Below are positions 1 through 10,390 of a stretch of DNA of 43,502 bases, piece by piece (the stretch's first letter is position 1; every line of letters begins with the position of its first letter). The stretch covers positions 222,258-265,759 of the forward strand of contig CAUYUJ010016709.1 of the NCBI GenBank assembly GCA_963575745.1. The letters run 5' to 3'. The notes under the pieces are model-generated. The model made no database searches, was not told the origin of the DNA, and saw only the letters and a list, made by a program, of their open reading frames with translations. The stretch is from Prorocentrum cordatum. Its lineage: Eukaryota; Sar; Dinophyceae; Prorocentrales; Prorocentraceae. Made by a program: the position numbers and the translations under genes.

Positions 1-3000
1 GCACCCTCGCGCAGACTCCGCGCATACTCGAACAGACATCGACGATCGATCGCCAGTGCTGCAAGCGGCGCGCCCGTTCTAACTTTCCATGCGATGGCCT
101 CGTTGTACGCGGACCCGTACTGTGCCTCTCTTCGCCTCGTCTCGTCTTCTTCGTTGCAAGCGAGCGACTCCGCGACGTCCCGTAGATCCTCCGCGTGATT
201 GCTTACCACATGCTCCTGGAGCTCTGCATTGCTGGACCCTCTCCACCCGCATCTGCTGAAAGCGCAGTGTGCTTGCGGCAGCACTACGGCACCTCGTGAG
301 AAGATGGCTTCGTCTTCCAACGATGCTCCGTGCACGGAGACCGCTGGCACGGTGGGGTGCTCTTTCATAAGCTCTGCGGCAGCACGTAGACCTTCTTCCC
401 TGCCCCCCCGAAAGACGTCCGCGGACACGCGGCCGTTCTCGACGGCGCGGACACGGTAAACGTGCGCTGCTCCCGCTGCCTCCGTGTAGTCGTTCTCCAC
501 CACCTGGGCCTTGCTCTGCTCCGTGCCGCTCCTGCCCGCACCGCCCGCACTCGCGTCCGCCCCTGCGCAACTCGGCCGCGCCGTCCTAGACCTCACTACT
601 TCCTCGGACTCTCGACCCTCCTTGGCCGCGCTGGCCATGTCAGAACTGCGCGCCCTCTCCGGCCGCCTCACCGGGCGCGGAGAAGGCGGAGGGGGCGCCG
701 CCTGGTCGAACGACCGCACCCCACTTCCGTGCTCCAAAGCTGACGTCTGAGCGCTGGCGCCCTGCTCGGCCAGCGTGCTTTTCCTCGTCAAGCGTGCGCG
801 TTTCGCCGCCGTCTGCGATCCTGCGCCCTCGATCTGCTCCCTCCCTGGCCCGTTCACCTCCCGGGTTTCTCCTGCTTCCTGGGAAGGCGGCTTCCCGAGA
901 TCATCCTTCTCGGCACGCGCCCATACTGGCCTGTAACATGTGCTGCTGATGTCCACGCCTGTCTCGTTGTATATTTCAAAGCTTACTGCCCCTTCTTCCT
1001 CGGAGACATCGCCCTCACGTGGCCATTCGCCCAGCACCGGGCTGCCCCCCTGGATCTCCTCTCGGGAAAACGTCATGACATAGCCCCCGCGTGGCCCGAC
1101 TTGCCCGTCAAAGCGGGAGTACGTGCGCAAGCTGATCCGGCCCGGCAGCACTACTGCTTGCGTGCCGTGGCGAGCCAACGCAAACCGCACGATCTCGCCT
1201 GCATGAGCGGCAACGTTCAGCTCTCCCCCATGCGACGCCAGGTTCAGCCACGCATCCTCGACGTTCCGCAAATACTCCACGCACGCTTCACATGCGACGC
1301 GGCGCTCCTCAGCGGACGCCAAGGCATGTCCACACCACCCGGCGTTCGACACAAGCTGGAATATAGCGTCCGCCAGGCTAGCGTTCACCCCATGTGCAAG
1401 CGCTGCGCCCACACAGCGGCCATCCCGTGCCATGTCGGCGACGCGTTCCCCGTCCGTCTTCGCCTCGAACACCACTTCCCCCATCAAGAATTCCATGAAC
1501 TTGCACGTCCGTTCTTCCACGACGCGGCACCGATCCTCCGCATCGGGGGCGCCTGCCAGCGCGTCCCATGACTCCTCCCACCCCTGCCAGGCCCGTACCC
1601 ACGTTTCTCGCATGACTCGCAGGAGACCTGCCGCGTCGCCCCACGCTTTCCAGAGATGAGCGCGCAGCTCTCCAGGCACGAACTCCAGTCCGGGAACGTC
1701 CAACACTTCCGGCTTCTCGCACGGACTCAGCAACAAACGCAGTGCGCGGATATCCGATTCCCTGATGACCCGCACTGGCGCCACGAGATCACAGGGCAGG
1801 ATGTGCACCGCCGGAGCGCGACCTTTCCTGGCGGCGACGCCCTGCATTACCAGCCCCCCAGGACGCTTCTCCTTCGACGTCGCCGACGACGGTCCCTCCA
1901 GGTCGACCACGCCGCGTTCCCATGCCGCTGTTTCATTAACGCTTGACGAGCCCGAACGCGCTGCGCTCGAGGCCGCCCCTGATCTCAAGCCGTCGCCCCC
2001 CACCACTAACCCCGCCTCGCGCGCTCTCTCCGCCTCGGGCACCGCGGCCACGCGCGCGTACATCAGTATGTGCACCGACGAGTCGGAGGCAGTCTTCCAT
2101 CCACGCGCGTCAGAAGGCGGCGCGCTCGGCCAGACTTCGCCGTCATCCCGCATTTCCCATCGCGCTCTGCCGCCATGCGATGTCCGGCAGCGCGCGTTAT
2201 AGTGGCCAGTGTGGAACCCTTCGCCGTGGTGGAACACACAGCTCACCAGAGTGTACTTTTGCCCGCTGAGGCGCAACTCCTCACTCGGCATCACCGCATG
2301 CGGAACCTTCCAAACCCTTCCGGTAACTCCATCGTAAGCCTGCGCGACCAGCTGGATCCACAGACACTGCGGCGGCCTCGTCACCTGCAACTCCTTCCTC
2401 GCCTGCCGGCAGCCGCACCCTTTTGGGCACAACCACCTATAGCCCTCTCCCATCACCTCCCCGCCACAGATTCTGTCCACGGCCTCTTGCACTGTCCGCA
2501 CCCGACCACTGGCATCCCTTGGTACTTGCACCATCAAACACGTCATGTCTCTGTCCCCCTCGACTTCCTGTGCCCCGCCGAAACCATCCATGGTGCACAC
2601 GAGTCGCTCCGCTTTCTCCATCCGGAAAATCTCACTGACGACCGGCGACCGCCCGTCGTGCAACAATTCCTGCAAAAACTCCCCTGCGTCTTCCTGCGCC
2701 TCATCATAAAACACGGGCGGTAATGCCTCCAACCTGATCGGCCTTCGCCCTCTGTTGTTCTCCATCTCCCACAACGTCTCGGCCAACAATTTGTCAAAGT
2801 CTGGGCTCGCCCGGGACCTCTGCTCCGCGCTGTTGCGCTCCGAAAACCGCCATCCACCCCAATCTTCAGGGGTGCCCCGCCGCACTGTGCGCAACGCCGC
2901 TCGCACGTCGTAGATGGCGAGGAGTCCCTGCACCGGCGCGTTCATGAAGCAATACCACCTCGGGTTACGCAGGCCTGGAAGCGTCAGCAGCGCCCCATCC

Positions 3001-3965
3001 ACGCGACTGCTCGCGGCGTCTGTCAGACACCGCTGTTGGTCCGGAGCGGCGCCCCCCGATGCCGCGGCAGCGCTCCTTCGCGGCCCCGCGGACGCTTCGC
3101 CACCCGCCGCTGCTCTCAACCAGGGAGCGTCCTCCCGTGCGCTTTCCGCACCGCGCAACGCGTTCCATCCTCGAGCTACGCGAACTACATGTCCTCCTTT
3201 GAGCCAGACTGCCGCGCCCACGCAAGGACCCCCCGCGTCTCCCAGCGGCCACCTCGGCATCGGCGTCTGCTGCATGACGCGATCCACACTTTCCGCTGCG
3301 TACATCCAAACGAACGCCCTTTGGCGCACCAGCCAAGACTCAACGGCGACCATGTTCTGTTTTGCCTCGTCATCCGCGCCGCTTTCCCCAGATGCCGCGT
3401 GGTTGCCGCACGCCCTCTCAAAAGTTCGACAAGCTTCTCTCCGCCACCGGCCGCGACGCATTTTCGCCACCGCCACTTGCACGCACTTGTTCCCGAACCG
3501 CCCCAAAGTGTCTCCGTCTTCTGCCAGCGCCGGCTGCGAGCAAAACGAATGCGGTGACGCATAGGCCGCCCACGCGGTGGCAACGCGCAGCATACCATGG
3601 CCAACAGTCTCGAAACCGTCGAGAGCCAAAGCCGCATGCCACCGAGCGCGATGTTCCGAACTATCCGTGTTCTCGCTGTCCTGCTGGAATTGCCGCCGCG
3701 ATGTCCGACACGCGCCGACCCCTTGTGAACGACGCGCATGCCCGCGGCGCGCGGGCCCCGCACGGCGAGCCTCGCGCCCCGACACCCATAGCGCGAGGTG
3801 GCACAGACCACACGGATTCGACGCGTGCCCGAGCGACGCAAAGAGGATGGTGCGCACCGCGTCGAAAAACAACGATTCCGCCGACTCTTTCATCTGCTGC
3901 CCAGCAAAACCGCGGGCAGCGCGCTCGCGTGAGACGCCGCGCTGTCGTGTCCGGGGCCGCACCAT
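1..3965 (-). CDS. USP + OTU-like + C2H2 multidomain protein, C-terminus cut off by the window edge
   Basis: On the minus strand one frame stays open from the first ATG at 3965 to base 1, 1321 codons without a stop, so the end lies outside the window. The frame is also open upstream to a TGA at 4461-4463 but has no ATG there. A ubiquitin-specific-protease domain spans about residues 330-640: Cys box WYCFMNAPVQGL (Cys339), then QEDAGEFLQELL, a CPKGCGC zinc ribbon, YTLVSCVFHHGEGFHTGHYN (His588) and VHILMYARV. An OTU-like segment (about 840-1015) starts with DGRCVGAAL (Asp848, Cys851) but shows no clear terminal His. A C2H2 finger follows (Cys1234, Cys1239, His1252, His1257). The USP call is firm and the OTU call tentative. 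Absence of introns and the USP/OTU/finger order suggest a mobile-element polyprotein, possibly N-terminal to a Helitron Rep-helicase; this is inference. Confidence 0.85.
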   Translation of the reverse strand, partial: MVRPRTRQRGVSRERAARGFAGQQMKESAESLFFDAVRTILFASLGHASNPCGLCHLALWVSGREARRAGPARRGHARRSQGVGACRTSRRQFQQDSENTDSSEHRARWHAALALDGFETVGHGMLRVATAWAAYASPHSFCSQPALAEDGDTLGRFGNKCVQVAVAKMRRGRWRREACRTFERACGNHAASGESGADDEAKQNMVAVESWLVRQRAFVWMYAAESVDRVMQQTPMPRWPLGDAGGPCVGAAVWLKGGHVVRVARGWNALRGAESAREDAPWLRAAAGGEASAGPRRSAAAASGGAAPDQQRCLTDAASSRVDGALLTLPGLRNPRWYCFMNAPVQGLLAIYDVRAALRTVRRGTPEDWGGWRFSERNSAEQRSRASPDFDKLLAETLWEMENNRGRRPIRLEALPPVFYDEAQEDAGEFLQELLHDGRSPVVSEIFRMEKAERLVCTMDGFGGAQEVEGDRDMTCLMVQVPRDASGRVRTVQEAVDRICGGEVMGEGYRWLCPKGCGCRQARKELQVTRPPQCLWIQLVAQAYDGVTGRVWKVPHAVMPSEELRLSGQKYTLVSCVFHHGEGFHTGHYNARCRTSHGGRARWEMRDDGEVWPSAPPSDARGWKTASDSSVHILMYARVAAVPEAERAREAGLVVGGDGLRSGAASSAARSGSSSVNETAAWERGVVDLEGPSSATSKEKRPGGLVMQGVAARKGRAPAVHILPCDLVAPVRVIRESDIRALRLLLSPCEKPEVLDVPGLEFVPGELRAHLWKAWGDAAGLLRVMRETWVRAWQGWEESWDALAGAPDAEDRCRVVEERTCKFMEFLMGEVVFEAKTDGERVADMARDGRCVGAALAHGVNASLADAIFQLVSNAGWCGHALASAEERRVACEACVEYLRNVEDAWLNLASHGGELNVAAHAGEIVRFALARHGTQAVVLPGRISLRTYSRFDGQVGPRGGYVMTFSREEIQGGSPVLGEWPREGDVSEEEGAVSFEIYNETGVDISSTCYRPVWARAEKDDLGKPPSQEAGETREVNGPGREQIEGAGSQTAAKRARLTRKSTLAEQGASAQTSALEHGSGVRSFDQAAPPPPSPRPVRRPERARSSDMASAAKEGRESEEVVRSRTARPSCAGADASAGGAGRSGTEQSKAQVVENDYTEAAGAAHVYRVRAVENGRVSADVFRGGREEGLRAAAELMKEHPTVPAVSVHGASLEDEAIFSRGAVVLPQAHCAFSRCGWRGSSNAELQEHVVSNHAEDLRDVAESLACNEEDETRRREAQYGSAYNEAIAWKVRTGAPLAALAIDRRCLFEYARSLREG

Positions 3966-4696
3966 GGACCACCGCGCCACTGACCTCTCATGGGGTGTAG
4001 CCTCGCTCCTTCTCGCGGCGCCGCAGCTCACACCGTACCTCTTCGTGATGCCTGTCGTGCGGTTCAGGAGCGGTCTACCTCCGCGGCTCCTTGCGACGTC
4101 GCCCGCGCGTCCCCTGCGAGCCCGGCGCGTGCGTTTGCGCCGCGCAACACGGCCACACCTGGTCCACCGTCGAGTCGAACGCCTGAAATTCCACGCGGGC
4201 TGGCGCTCCTGCCGCGCCCTCCGTGCCCAGCGGTTTCCAGCGGACTTGCAGCCCTGACCTGACAGCGCCCCCTTTCGAAGAACACACGTGGGGCCAGGGC
4301 CACGCGGAATGGACAACGATCGCTCGTGCGCACAATTCCTCGTGAATGATCGCCTTCTCTCGTTCAGCACAAGCGCTTCGGGACCGAATGGCGACAGCGT
4401 CCACGTTCTATTGCGCACGGGAGGAACCTGGAAAAAATTCGCGACGCGCTCCCCCCGATATCATCGAGAGGACGCGCCTGGGACAAAAATCGCGATGGCT
4501 TCCCCTCTCTATCGCTCGGAGAACGAGTGCGGGGACAGTTTCGCGGTAGCTCCCCCCCCCCCTCTCGTCTGGAACGCGCGCCTTTCGGAAAATCCGCGAT
4601 AATTTCCCCCTTCTACGGCTGGGAGAACGACAGCGGGAACTTCCAGGAAATATGTTCCTTATTGGATGTTCGCAGTGCCGCGGCTTACCCACGACA
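3966..4696. other. GC-rich stretch upstream of the USP gene, no recognised gene
   Basis: Minus-strand sequence upstream of the first ATG of the USP/OTU gene. The same frame continues without a stop to 4463 but has no Met and no recognisable motif. It may be 5' UTR, or coding if an upstream exon supplies the start. Nothing else is recognised. Confidence 0.4.
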
Positions 4697-4817
4697 CACC
4701 CCTCCCGGGGGACCGGCTTGGACACCGGCGCTCCATGCAACATTGGTACACGACCCACATGGGGCCGCATACCAATGCACCCCTTTCGGGGGACCGGGTT
4801 GTGGACACCGGCGCTCC
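4697..4817 (+). repeat. Direct repeat pair of about 38 bp
   Basis: A segment containing CGGGGGACCGG and GGACACCGGCGCTCC occurs at about 4697-4734 and again at about 4778-4817 with few differences. It adjoins the 27-bp minisatellite. Confidence 0.6.
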
Positions 4818-4927
4818 CTTCGAGATTCTGGCTCTCGGTGAGCCCTTTGGGATTGTGGCTCCCAGTCAGCCCTTTGGGATTTTGGTTCCCAGTCGACCCT
4901 TTGGGATTCTGGCTCCCAGTCGGCCTT
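4814..4927 (+). repeat. 27-bp minisatellite, about four copies
   Basis: Imperfect tandem copies of a 27-bp unit with the core CCCTTTGGGATTCTGGCTCC. Because 27 is a multiple of three, the minus strand keeps an open repeating peptide rich in NPKG and TGSQ. No gene context supports translation. Confidence 0.8.
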
Positions 4928-5990
4928 TGCTTTGCGCGAGGCCCCATCCCCGCCTTCGGGGGGAGTACCGGACGAACCCACCCCGCCGAAGGGCTTGGGC
5001 TTCGCCGTTTACTCCCCCCTCCACCAGGAATGGGACGCGCGATTAGGTCCTAGTTGACTCCGGAAACGATGTCAGATGACATGAGAACCAGGAAACCAGG
5101 AGAGAGGCCCGCCATGCATAGAACCGCTTTCGGCCTGATTGCGGGGGGTCCTCGGAAGTGGCTCCGGAGTCTGGGAGCGGGAGTGAAAAGGGGGTGGAGG
5201 AATGAGAAAGGGTGGAGAGAATGGTCTGTGGACGGTCTTGGGGTGCCCCTTGAGCCATCTTGGCATCTTGCGACCAGCTCGGGGGTCCGACCGGAGCCAG
5301 CCTGCCTGGGACGTCTGACATGCTTGGGGACCCGTCTGGGGACAACTTGGACTGTCTCCGAAGGTATTGGAAGCCCCAGATGCCCCAATAGCAGCCCAAA
5401 TGCAATCTGGGGAGGGCTTGGGCCCAGGGGCCGCCTGGGCCAAAGATTCCGCATGGAACCGAACCCCAGACCTGAAAATCTGCGTGTACGTGGCACGTGC
5501 CCCCTGAGCTTCCCGACGTACATCTGGGAACCCCTACGTCTTCCCGCGCAACTTTTTCGAGCCCGCGGAAAGCTCAAAACGGGCCCAAAGGGCCCCAAAA
5601 GGCCTTCATAACGATCCTACTGGACACCGAGATGCCAGCCTCCAGAACGACCCGTTGAACAATGCCTCCCCCATGCTGTTGTCTTTCCTGCTTTTCATCT
5701 TCCCCACTCCTCGCGATTCGGGTGACGGAACCTGCCCCAAGAATCCTGAAATCTATCCACGCGTTGTCGCGGGGCATATGCAGTACACAATCCCCCCACC
5801 TGTGGTCTTGCCACAGAGATGCGCGGCGTGCCAACTTTCTACCTTCTTGACATCTTGCACAACCCGTGGCGAGAGCAACCGCAACAGCAATGGCGGCCTC
5901 GGCGACGCCAAGCAAGCTCTGAACACCAGAGCAGCTCAAACCTACACGCATCGCCCCGATCTGGGGTCGGCGGCAGAGGCGGCAGCCTTT
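4928..5990. other. No recognised gene
   Basis: GC-rich sequence with several overlapping frames in both directions. None shows a domain, a plausible codon pattern or a splice context that I can defend. Confidence 0.4.
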
Positions 5991-5991
5991 A

Positions 5992-6106
5992 GATATACAC
6001 CACAAATAATCCCCATACTATTTTTGGACAACTTTTTTGAATATTTTGGGGTATCTTTTATTTTTCGTCGAAAATCCCCCTGTAGGGGGACAGGCCGACT
6101 TAATCC
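5992..6106 (-). repeat. Family-1 foldback (introner-like) element, half copy
   Basis: The end with CCTGTAGGGGGACAGG and GCCGACTTAA matches one terminus of the complete copies at 33.1, 34.5 and 43.3 kb. An internal CCCCATACTATTTTTGG also matches. The opposite terminus is missing, so this is a truncated copy. Confidence 0.6.
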
Positions 6107-7039
6107 TAGCTGCGTGGTGCTCGTGTCCCCGCCGCAGGTGCGTACCGACGACAGCGGTTCCCGCCCGGAACTTCCTCGCAATGTGCTCTGGGAGGCCCTG
6201 GCCACAGACTTCCCCTAACTCAGGTGCGGCGCTTTTGCTCGAGACCGAACGGTTCACGGGTTGGTGAAGGTTGGTGCAGGATCAGCTGCGACGACCACGG
6301 CCCCCGCTCGATGCTTCCTCGCAATCTACTGGTCATGCGGATTTTCGCACTCAGGCGCGGCGTTCTCGCCCGACACGTCTTCGCAATATGCTTCCCCGTC
6401 GTTTATTTTTGGGCGCCCGAAAAACCCCAAACTCAGGATCGGCGCTCTCTACTAAGACTTTCTCGCAAATTCCTCAAGTTGGTGGGTTGCCCGCGGTCGC
6501 AATAGCTCGCATGCTGGCCATGGGCCATGGCGGCGCGGTGCGCGCGCGGGGTGCGCCGCTGAATGCTTTGCCCCAGTGCTGGCATGAAAAGATGCCATCC
6601 AAGAAGGGGTTGGTCCATAGACTCAGTGGGCGGGTGCTGGAGTGGACCGGACTGTGCTGGAAATCTGGGGCTCCAAATGATCTCTCTGCTGACGTTTGAC
6701 TTGGACTTCGCAACTAACAGATCGCAGCTGCCGAATGTTCGGATAATCTCGAATGTACTGCATGCCGCTGGCGGACTCCCAACCCGACGCCGCCCTCTGC
6801 AGAGCAGCGCCTGCCGCGCCTGGCCGCGCGCCAGCGCTCGGGCACGCAGCCCTGCCAAGTGGGCTCTCAAGCGCCCCGCCCGTCCACCCGGGCGCCCAGC
6901 CGCGACCGCTGGGCGACGCCCGCCCCTTCCCTCTGCTCAACAGGCGGCAAAAGGATTACTGGTACTGCAGGCAACTCTGGTCGCGAATGGCTCGGAGCCC
7001 CACTCGCGCCCGAACCCGGTGAAGGGGCCCTCGAGGCCT
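6107..7039. other. No firm gene; a coding-like minus-strand segment near 6790-6870
   Basis: Mostly unrecognised. On the minus strand a short Ala/Arg-rich helical-looking segment (LRAHLAGLRARALARGQA) lies near 6800-6870 and could be an exon following those at 7.0-7.5 kb, but no splice sites or family support it. Confidence 0.25.
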
Positions 7040-7059
7040 GGGCGGGGGCACCCTGAGAA

Positions 7060-7279
7060 ATGATGCCTCTGGAAGCACGTTTCTGCGATCTCGAACTGGG
7101 CTGCGTCCACCTCGCTCGCGACCGCCCCCGGGGGGCGCCGACCTCTCGACCGGCTCCAACGTCGTCGAGCCCGGGGGCCGTGTCCCGACGACGCGCCGCG
7201 CAGACTGCGCCCCCTCCGCGGGCGGGCCCGGGCCGCGCCGATAGCGTCGAGGGCTCGCCGGGGGCGCCCGGAGCTCGCT
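7060..7279 (-). CDS. Putative exon next to a family-B foldback intron
   Basis: Minus-strand frame beginning after an AG at 7280. It continues in the phase set by the exon ending at 7437 and stays open through a coding-like stretch (AVASEVDAAQFEIAET). The left end is uncertain. No family is recognised. The main support is that removing 7280-7436, which is nearly the whole foldback repeat, joins two open frames in phase (AG plus A gives Arg). It may belong to the C-terminal part of the SET-domain gene or to another gene. Confidence 0.35.
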
Positions 7280-7436
7280 CTCGGGGGCGCGCGGGCGTGG
7301 ATCGGCGATGCACGGATCCGGCGCGCGGTCGCCAAAACCCTCCCCCAAATGCGGCCGGCGCCGCCTCGTTCGGCGGCGAAGTCCGCGGCGGGGCCCGTCG
7401 CTGATCCGCGCCCCCTTGATCCATGTTTGCGATCGC
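7280..7436 (-). repeat. Family-B foldback element B1, occupying a putative GC-AG intron
   Basis: Read on the minus strand it starts CCAG^GCGATCGCAAACATGG and ends CGCCCCCGAG^AG. It shares the internal core (GCGCGCGGTCGCC, GCGGCCGGCGCCGCCTCGTT) with copies at 21.1 and 35.3 kb. Terminal repeats with the core CGCAAACATGGATYA are clear in the other two copies and degenerate here at one end. The 157-bp interval fits an intron with a GC donor supplied by the element's own terminal repeat. Confidence 0.65.
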
Positions 7437-7550
7437 CTGGCGATCGTCTGGGCCCCGAGGGCCGCCTCTGCCTTCTCCTCCGTGGCCGACGGCGCGGGCG
7501 TCGCTCCTGCGTGCGCCGCCGCCGCGGCGAGATGCGCGGAGCGGCGCCCG
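7437..7550 (-). CDS. Putative exon, Ala-rich
   Basis: Minus-strand frame with coding-like composition (AHAGATPAPSATEEKAEAAL) ending CCAG at 7437, directly before the GC donor of the foldback element. The acceptor side lies near 7550, just downstream of a family-1 element. Function unknown. Confidence rests on phase agreement across the 7280-7436 interval. Confidence 0.35.
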
Positions 7551-7582
7551 CCTGATGTTCACCTTCTCGCCGTGCTCGCGCC

Positions 7583-7706
7583 GCGCCCCGAAATCCTTTT
7601 CGAGCTCGCGTCGGACGAAATATCAAACATAGCCACAAGGATGGAACACTATTTTTTAACCATTCGTCAATGTTCCTCCCGTCGGGGGACGCGCCCGACA
7701 CAAATT
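7583..7706 (-). repeat. Family-1 foldback element, diverged copy
   Basis: Contains GGACGAAATATCAAACATAG, matching the 33.1-kb copy, and ends with GGGGGACGCGCCCGAC, matching the family terminus. The outer GC-rich flanks (GCGCCGCGCC and its complement) also form an inverted pair. Confidence 0.55.
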
Positions 7707-7709
7707 CGC

Positions 7710-9796
7710 GCCGCGCCCCCCCCCGCCCCGCCTGCCGCCGCGCCGCGTCGAGCCCGCTGGTCTTGGGGGGCTCGCGCTGCTAGCGGACTGCCGGCGCCGA
7801 GCCCGCTGGCCCCCGAGCGACGGCGAGGCAGAGCTTGCTCGCGGCCTCCGGTGGCCGCGCCTGCCTGTTGCCCCCGCCGCCGCTGCCCCGGCCTCGCCCT
7901 CCGTCCTCCTCGCGGCCCCCTGGTCGCCCGCCGCCCCCTGTGCGTCTTCTTGCCGGGCAGCTTCAACTTGAACCGGCGGAGAGTCTCCACCTGGCCATCG
8001 TGGCCGCCGTTCGCGGCCGCCGCGGCCGCCCCGGCGTCGCGCGTGGGCGGCGGCGGTGGCCGGAAGGGGAGATGCTCGAGCCCTCGCGCCGACGTGGGGG
8101 GTGCGCCAGCGAAGCGGGGGGGGGCGCCGTCGATCCGAGCGTGAAGGCCCCCTGGTCGAACGACTCTCCCCGGTCAGCGATCCGCGTGGGTGGCGACCGC
8201 GTTGGGCTGGCTTCGGCAGCCATGTCTGCAACTGGTGCATATGTTGTAGAATATTGGGGCCCGTCGTAGATGGTTCATCGTGTCCCGTTGGTTGCGGAAT
8301 GCTGCTGTTCGTGCTATGTGCTCCCCCATCCACATCCGTCGTCGTTCCTCGTCTCATCCTGGCGTTCCCCGTCGCTGCCCCTTCCTTGGCCGGATGGGTT
8401 CCCGTGGCCCCTCGTCTGGGGGATTGCCGTGGCCCCTCGTATGGCGGGCGGTCTCTGCTTCTCCAGGGAGTAAACCTGGGTCTCGAGTTCCGACGAATCC
8501 ATCGAGGCAGCTCCAAGGCCCTCTCAATACCTCCCAAATCACTCAAGTCGCGCGTTGGTCCGTTCAAAGCCGAGCTGTCCATCGCCTTTGCTGCTTCCAG
8601 GATATCGGAGTGCAGCTGCGACCCGCGGGGCAGCAAAACTTATGGAACGAGCGCGACGCAACTGCGTCCGCGTAGCACCCGCCCGGGGCGCGCCGAACAA
8701 GCAGCGCGAGACCTGGGCGTTGTGGGCGGGGTCACTGGCCCACGACTGGTATGTGGTCAGGCGTCGCGCCCTGGGCTCAATCATACTCGGCGTGAGTCGC
8801 AATTGTGCCGGCGCCTGCTTCGTGGTCAGAATGCGAACGTGGCCGGACGATCCCGCCCCTCGGCGACGCTGTCGAAACACCCCCCCCCCCGCGTGAGTGC
8901 GATGCGGCCGAATGCTGCTGGCCCCCTTACCACGTCCGGCATAGTTCGCCAAGGGGAAGCACCACCGCATCCAGCCCAATGAGCAGAACGTTCGGACCGA
9001 ACCCCATTCGACGAAGACGTTTCCAACTTTCGGGAAAACGAAGGAACCAGGTGCGCCCTAGCTGTGAAACGACATTCTCGGTGATTGCAGCCTTCGTGCA
9101 GTCTCCTGAGAAGCCGAATCGCGTGGCGCAATGAAGGGGCCCGAATGTTAGGGCTCGTCGTCGCGTGCTCCCTGCAGCGGCCGTGGGGATAAAAAAATGG
9201 CGGCGCGCGCAACAGCGCTAGCTGAAATAAAACCGGCACCCCTGCTTTCCGGCATCCTGCCCATGTCCAAGTGGGCAGAGGCGCCCTTTCAGGTGCTCGT
9301 CAATCGTTTTGATTTTACTCGCGAGCTCCATGAAGCTGCTCCCCGAATTGGCCGGCCCGAAATTGTTCAGGCCATCGGCGAAATTTGATGACGATCAGTC
9401 CGCGCGGTGTGGGCCGCATGAGGCCGCCGGATCTTTAGCCACTTTGCCTCGTCTCAGCACGTCGTAACTCCGACAAACCACTGGGCGCGTGAATGTAGCA
9501 AAGAATATCCAGAACATGAAGGGGTCGCCCATCATTCCCCCCTGACATGGTCGAACCGCCGCGCCTCCGGTGCTGGGGGGCCACTTTCGAAGCGATGGGC
9601 GCGCCCGGGGTCATCCTGCTCCGGGGCGTGCAGGTGAACTGAAACCTGCGTGGCATCATGCGAGCTGCTGCCGAAAGCGTTGCGGGGGTTCGTGAGGCGC
9701 AGGCTGTGATCGCGTGTTGCCGCCCGCGCTCGCCGCGACTTGTGGAGGGCAGTCGGCGCAGCCGCCCCTCTCCTCCGTCCTGCAACAAACCCATGA
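7710..9796. other. No firm gene
   Basis: Very GC-rich to about 8200, then mixed. A minus-strand segment near 7790-7850 (EAASKLCLAVARG after an AG) resembles an exon, but I could not place it in a chain. Nothing else is recognised. Confidence 0.3.
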
Positions 9797-9862
9797 CCAA
9801 CAGTAATTGTGAAAAAGGCTGGGAGCTTCTGGGAATGTATGCTTTTACTTGCGGCCGGTAGA
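9797..9862 (-). repeat. Dispersed repeat family D, partial copy
   Basis: The complement contains AGTAAAAGCATACATTCCCAG, similar to the segment around 35690 (AGTAAATGCATACATCCCAGG) and to the one at 20270. Only about 65 bp align by eye. Confidence 0.4.
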
Positions 9863-9919
9863 CCCCTCCCGCCGCCCCGCCGCCCAGGTGCCAATAGCGT
9901 GGTGCACTCGTACAGCCCC

Positions 9920-9950
9920 TCCTTCTCCTCCTCCTCCTCCTCCTCCTCCT
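9920..9950 (+). repeat. (CCT)n microsatellite
   Basis: Nine to ten CCT units. A separate run of 15 G lies at 10320-10334. Confidence 0.9.
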
Positions 9951-10390
9951 AATGCGAATAGTGGCGAATTTTGTCGAAGCCCACGTGCAGCAACCAGAAA
10001 ATCTTGGCCCGGGACGGCCCGTCAGCCGCGAATTCACGCCCGCGTCGGCCCTGAACCCGCACTGCGGACAGAGGGGCATATGCCGCGAGTCGCCGTGCGC
10101 TGAGAGCCGACCGGCACTGTGGGCGCAGTGCGATATGGCGACGAAGATCTTCGACATCTTGTTTAGCCATGGCCGTGAAGTCGGGGTCGTTGAAGACGAG
10201 GGGATGCCCGGCCGCGTCCTCCCGCATCGGATCCCCGCGCCTCCCAGGTCGGCCTCCTGCACCGACGTGCTGCCATCGTCTTCGGGGCGACTCCAGAAAT
10301 CCAGCCGCGCTGCTTTTGAGGGGGGGGGGGGGGGCAGCCAACGGGGCGCCCGCCCCTCTTCTTGGAACTAAGCCTGTATCGGGATGCCCT

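Noticed and set aside
1101-2723. Several plus-strand frames of 150-220 codons opposite the USP gene
   Set aside because: Shadow frames of the minus-strand USP/OTU gene; no motif of their own.
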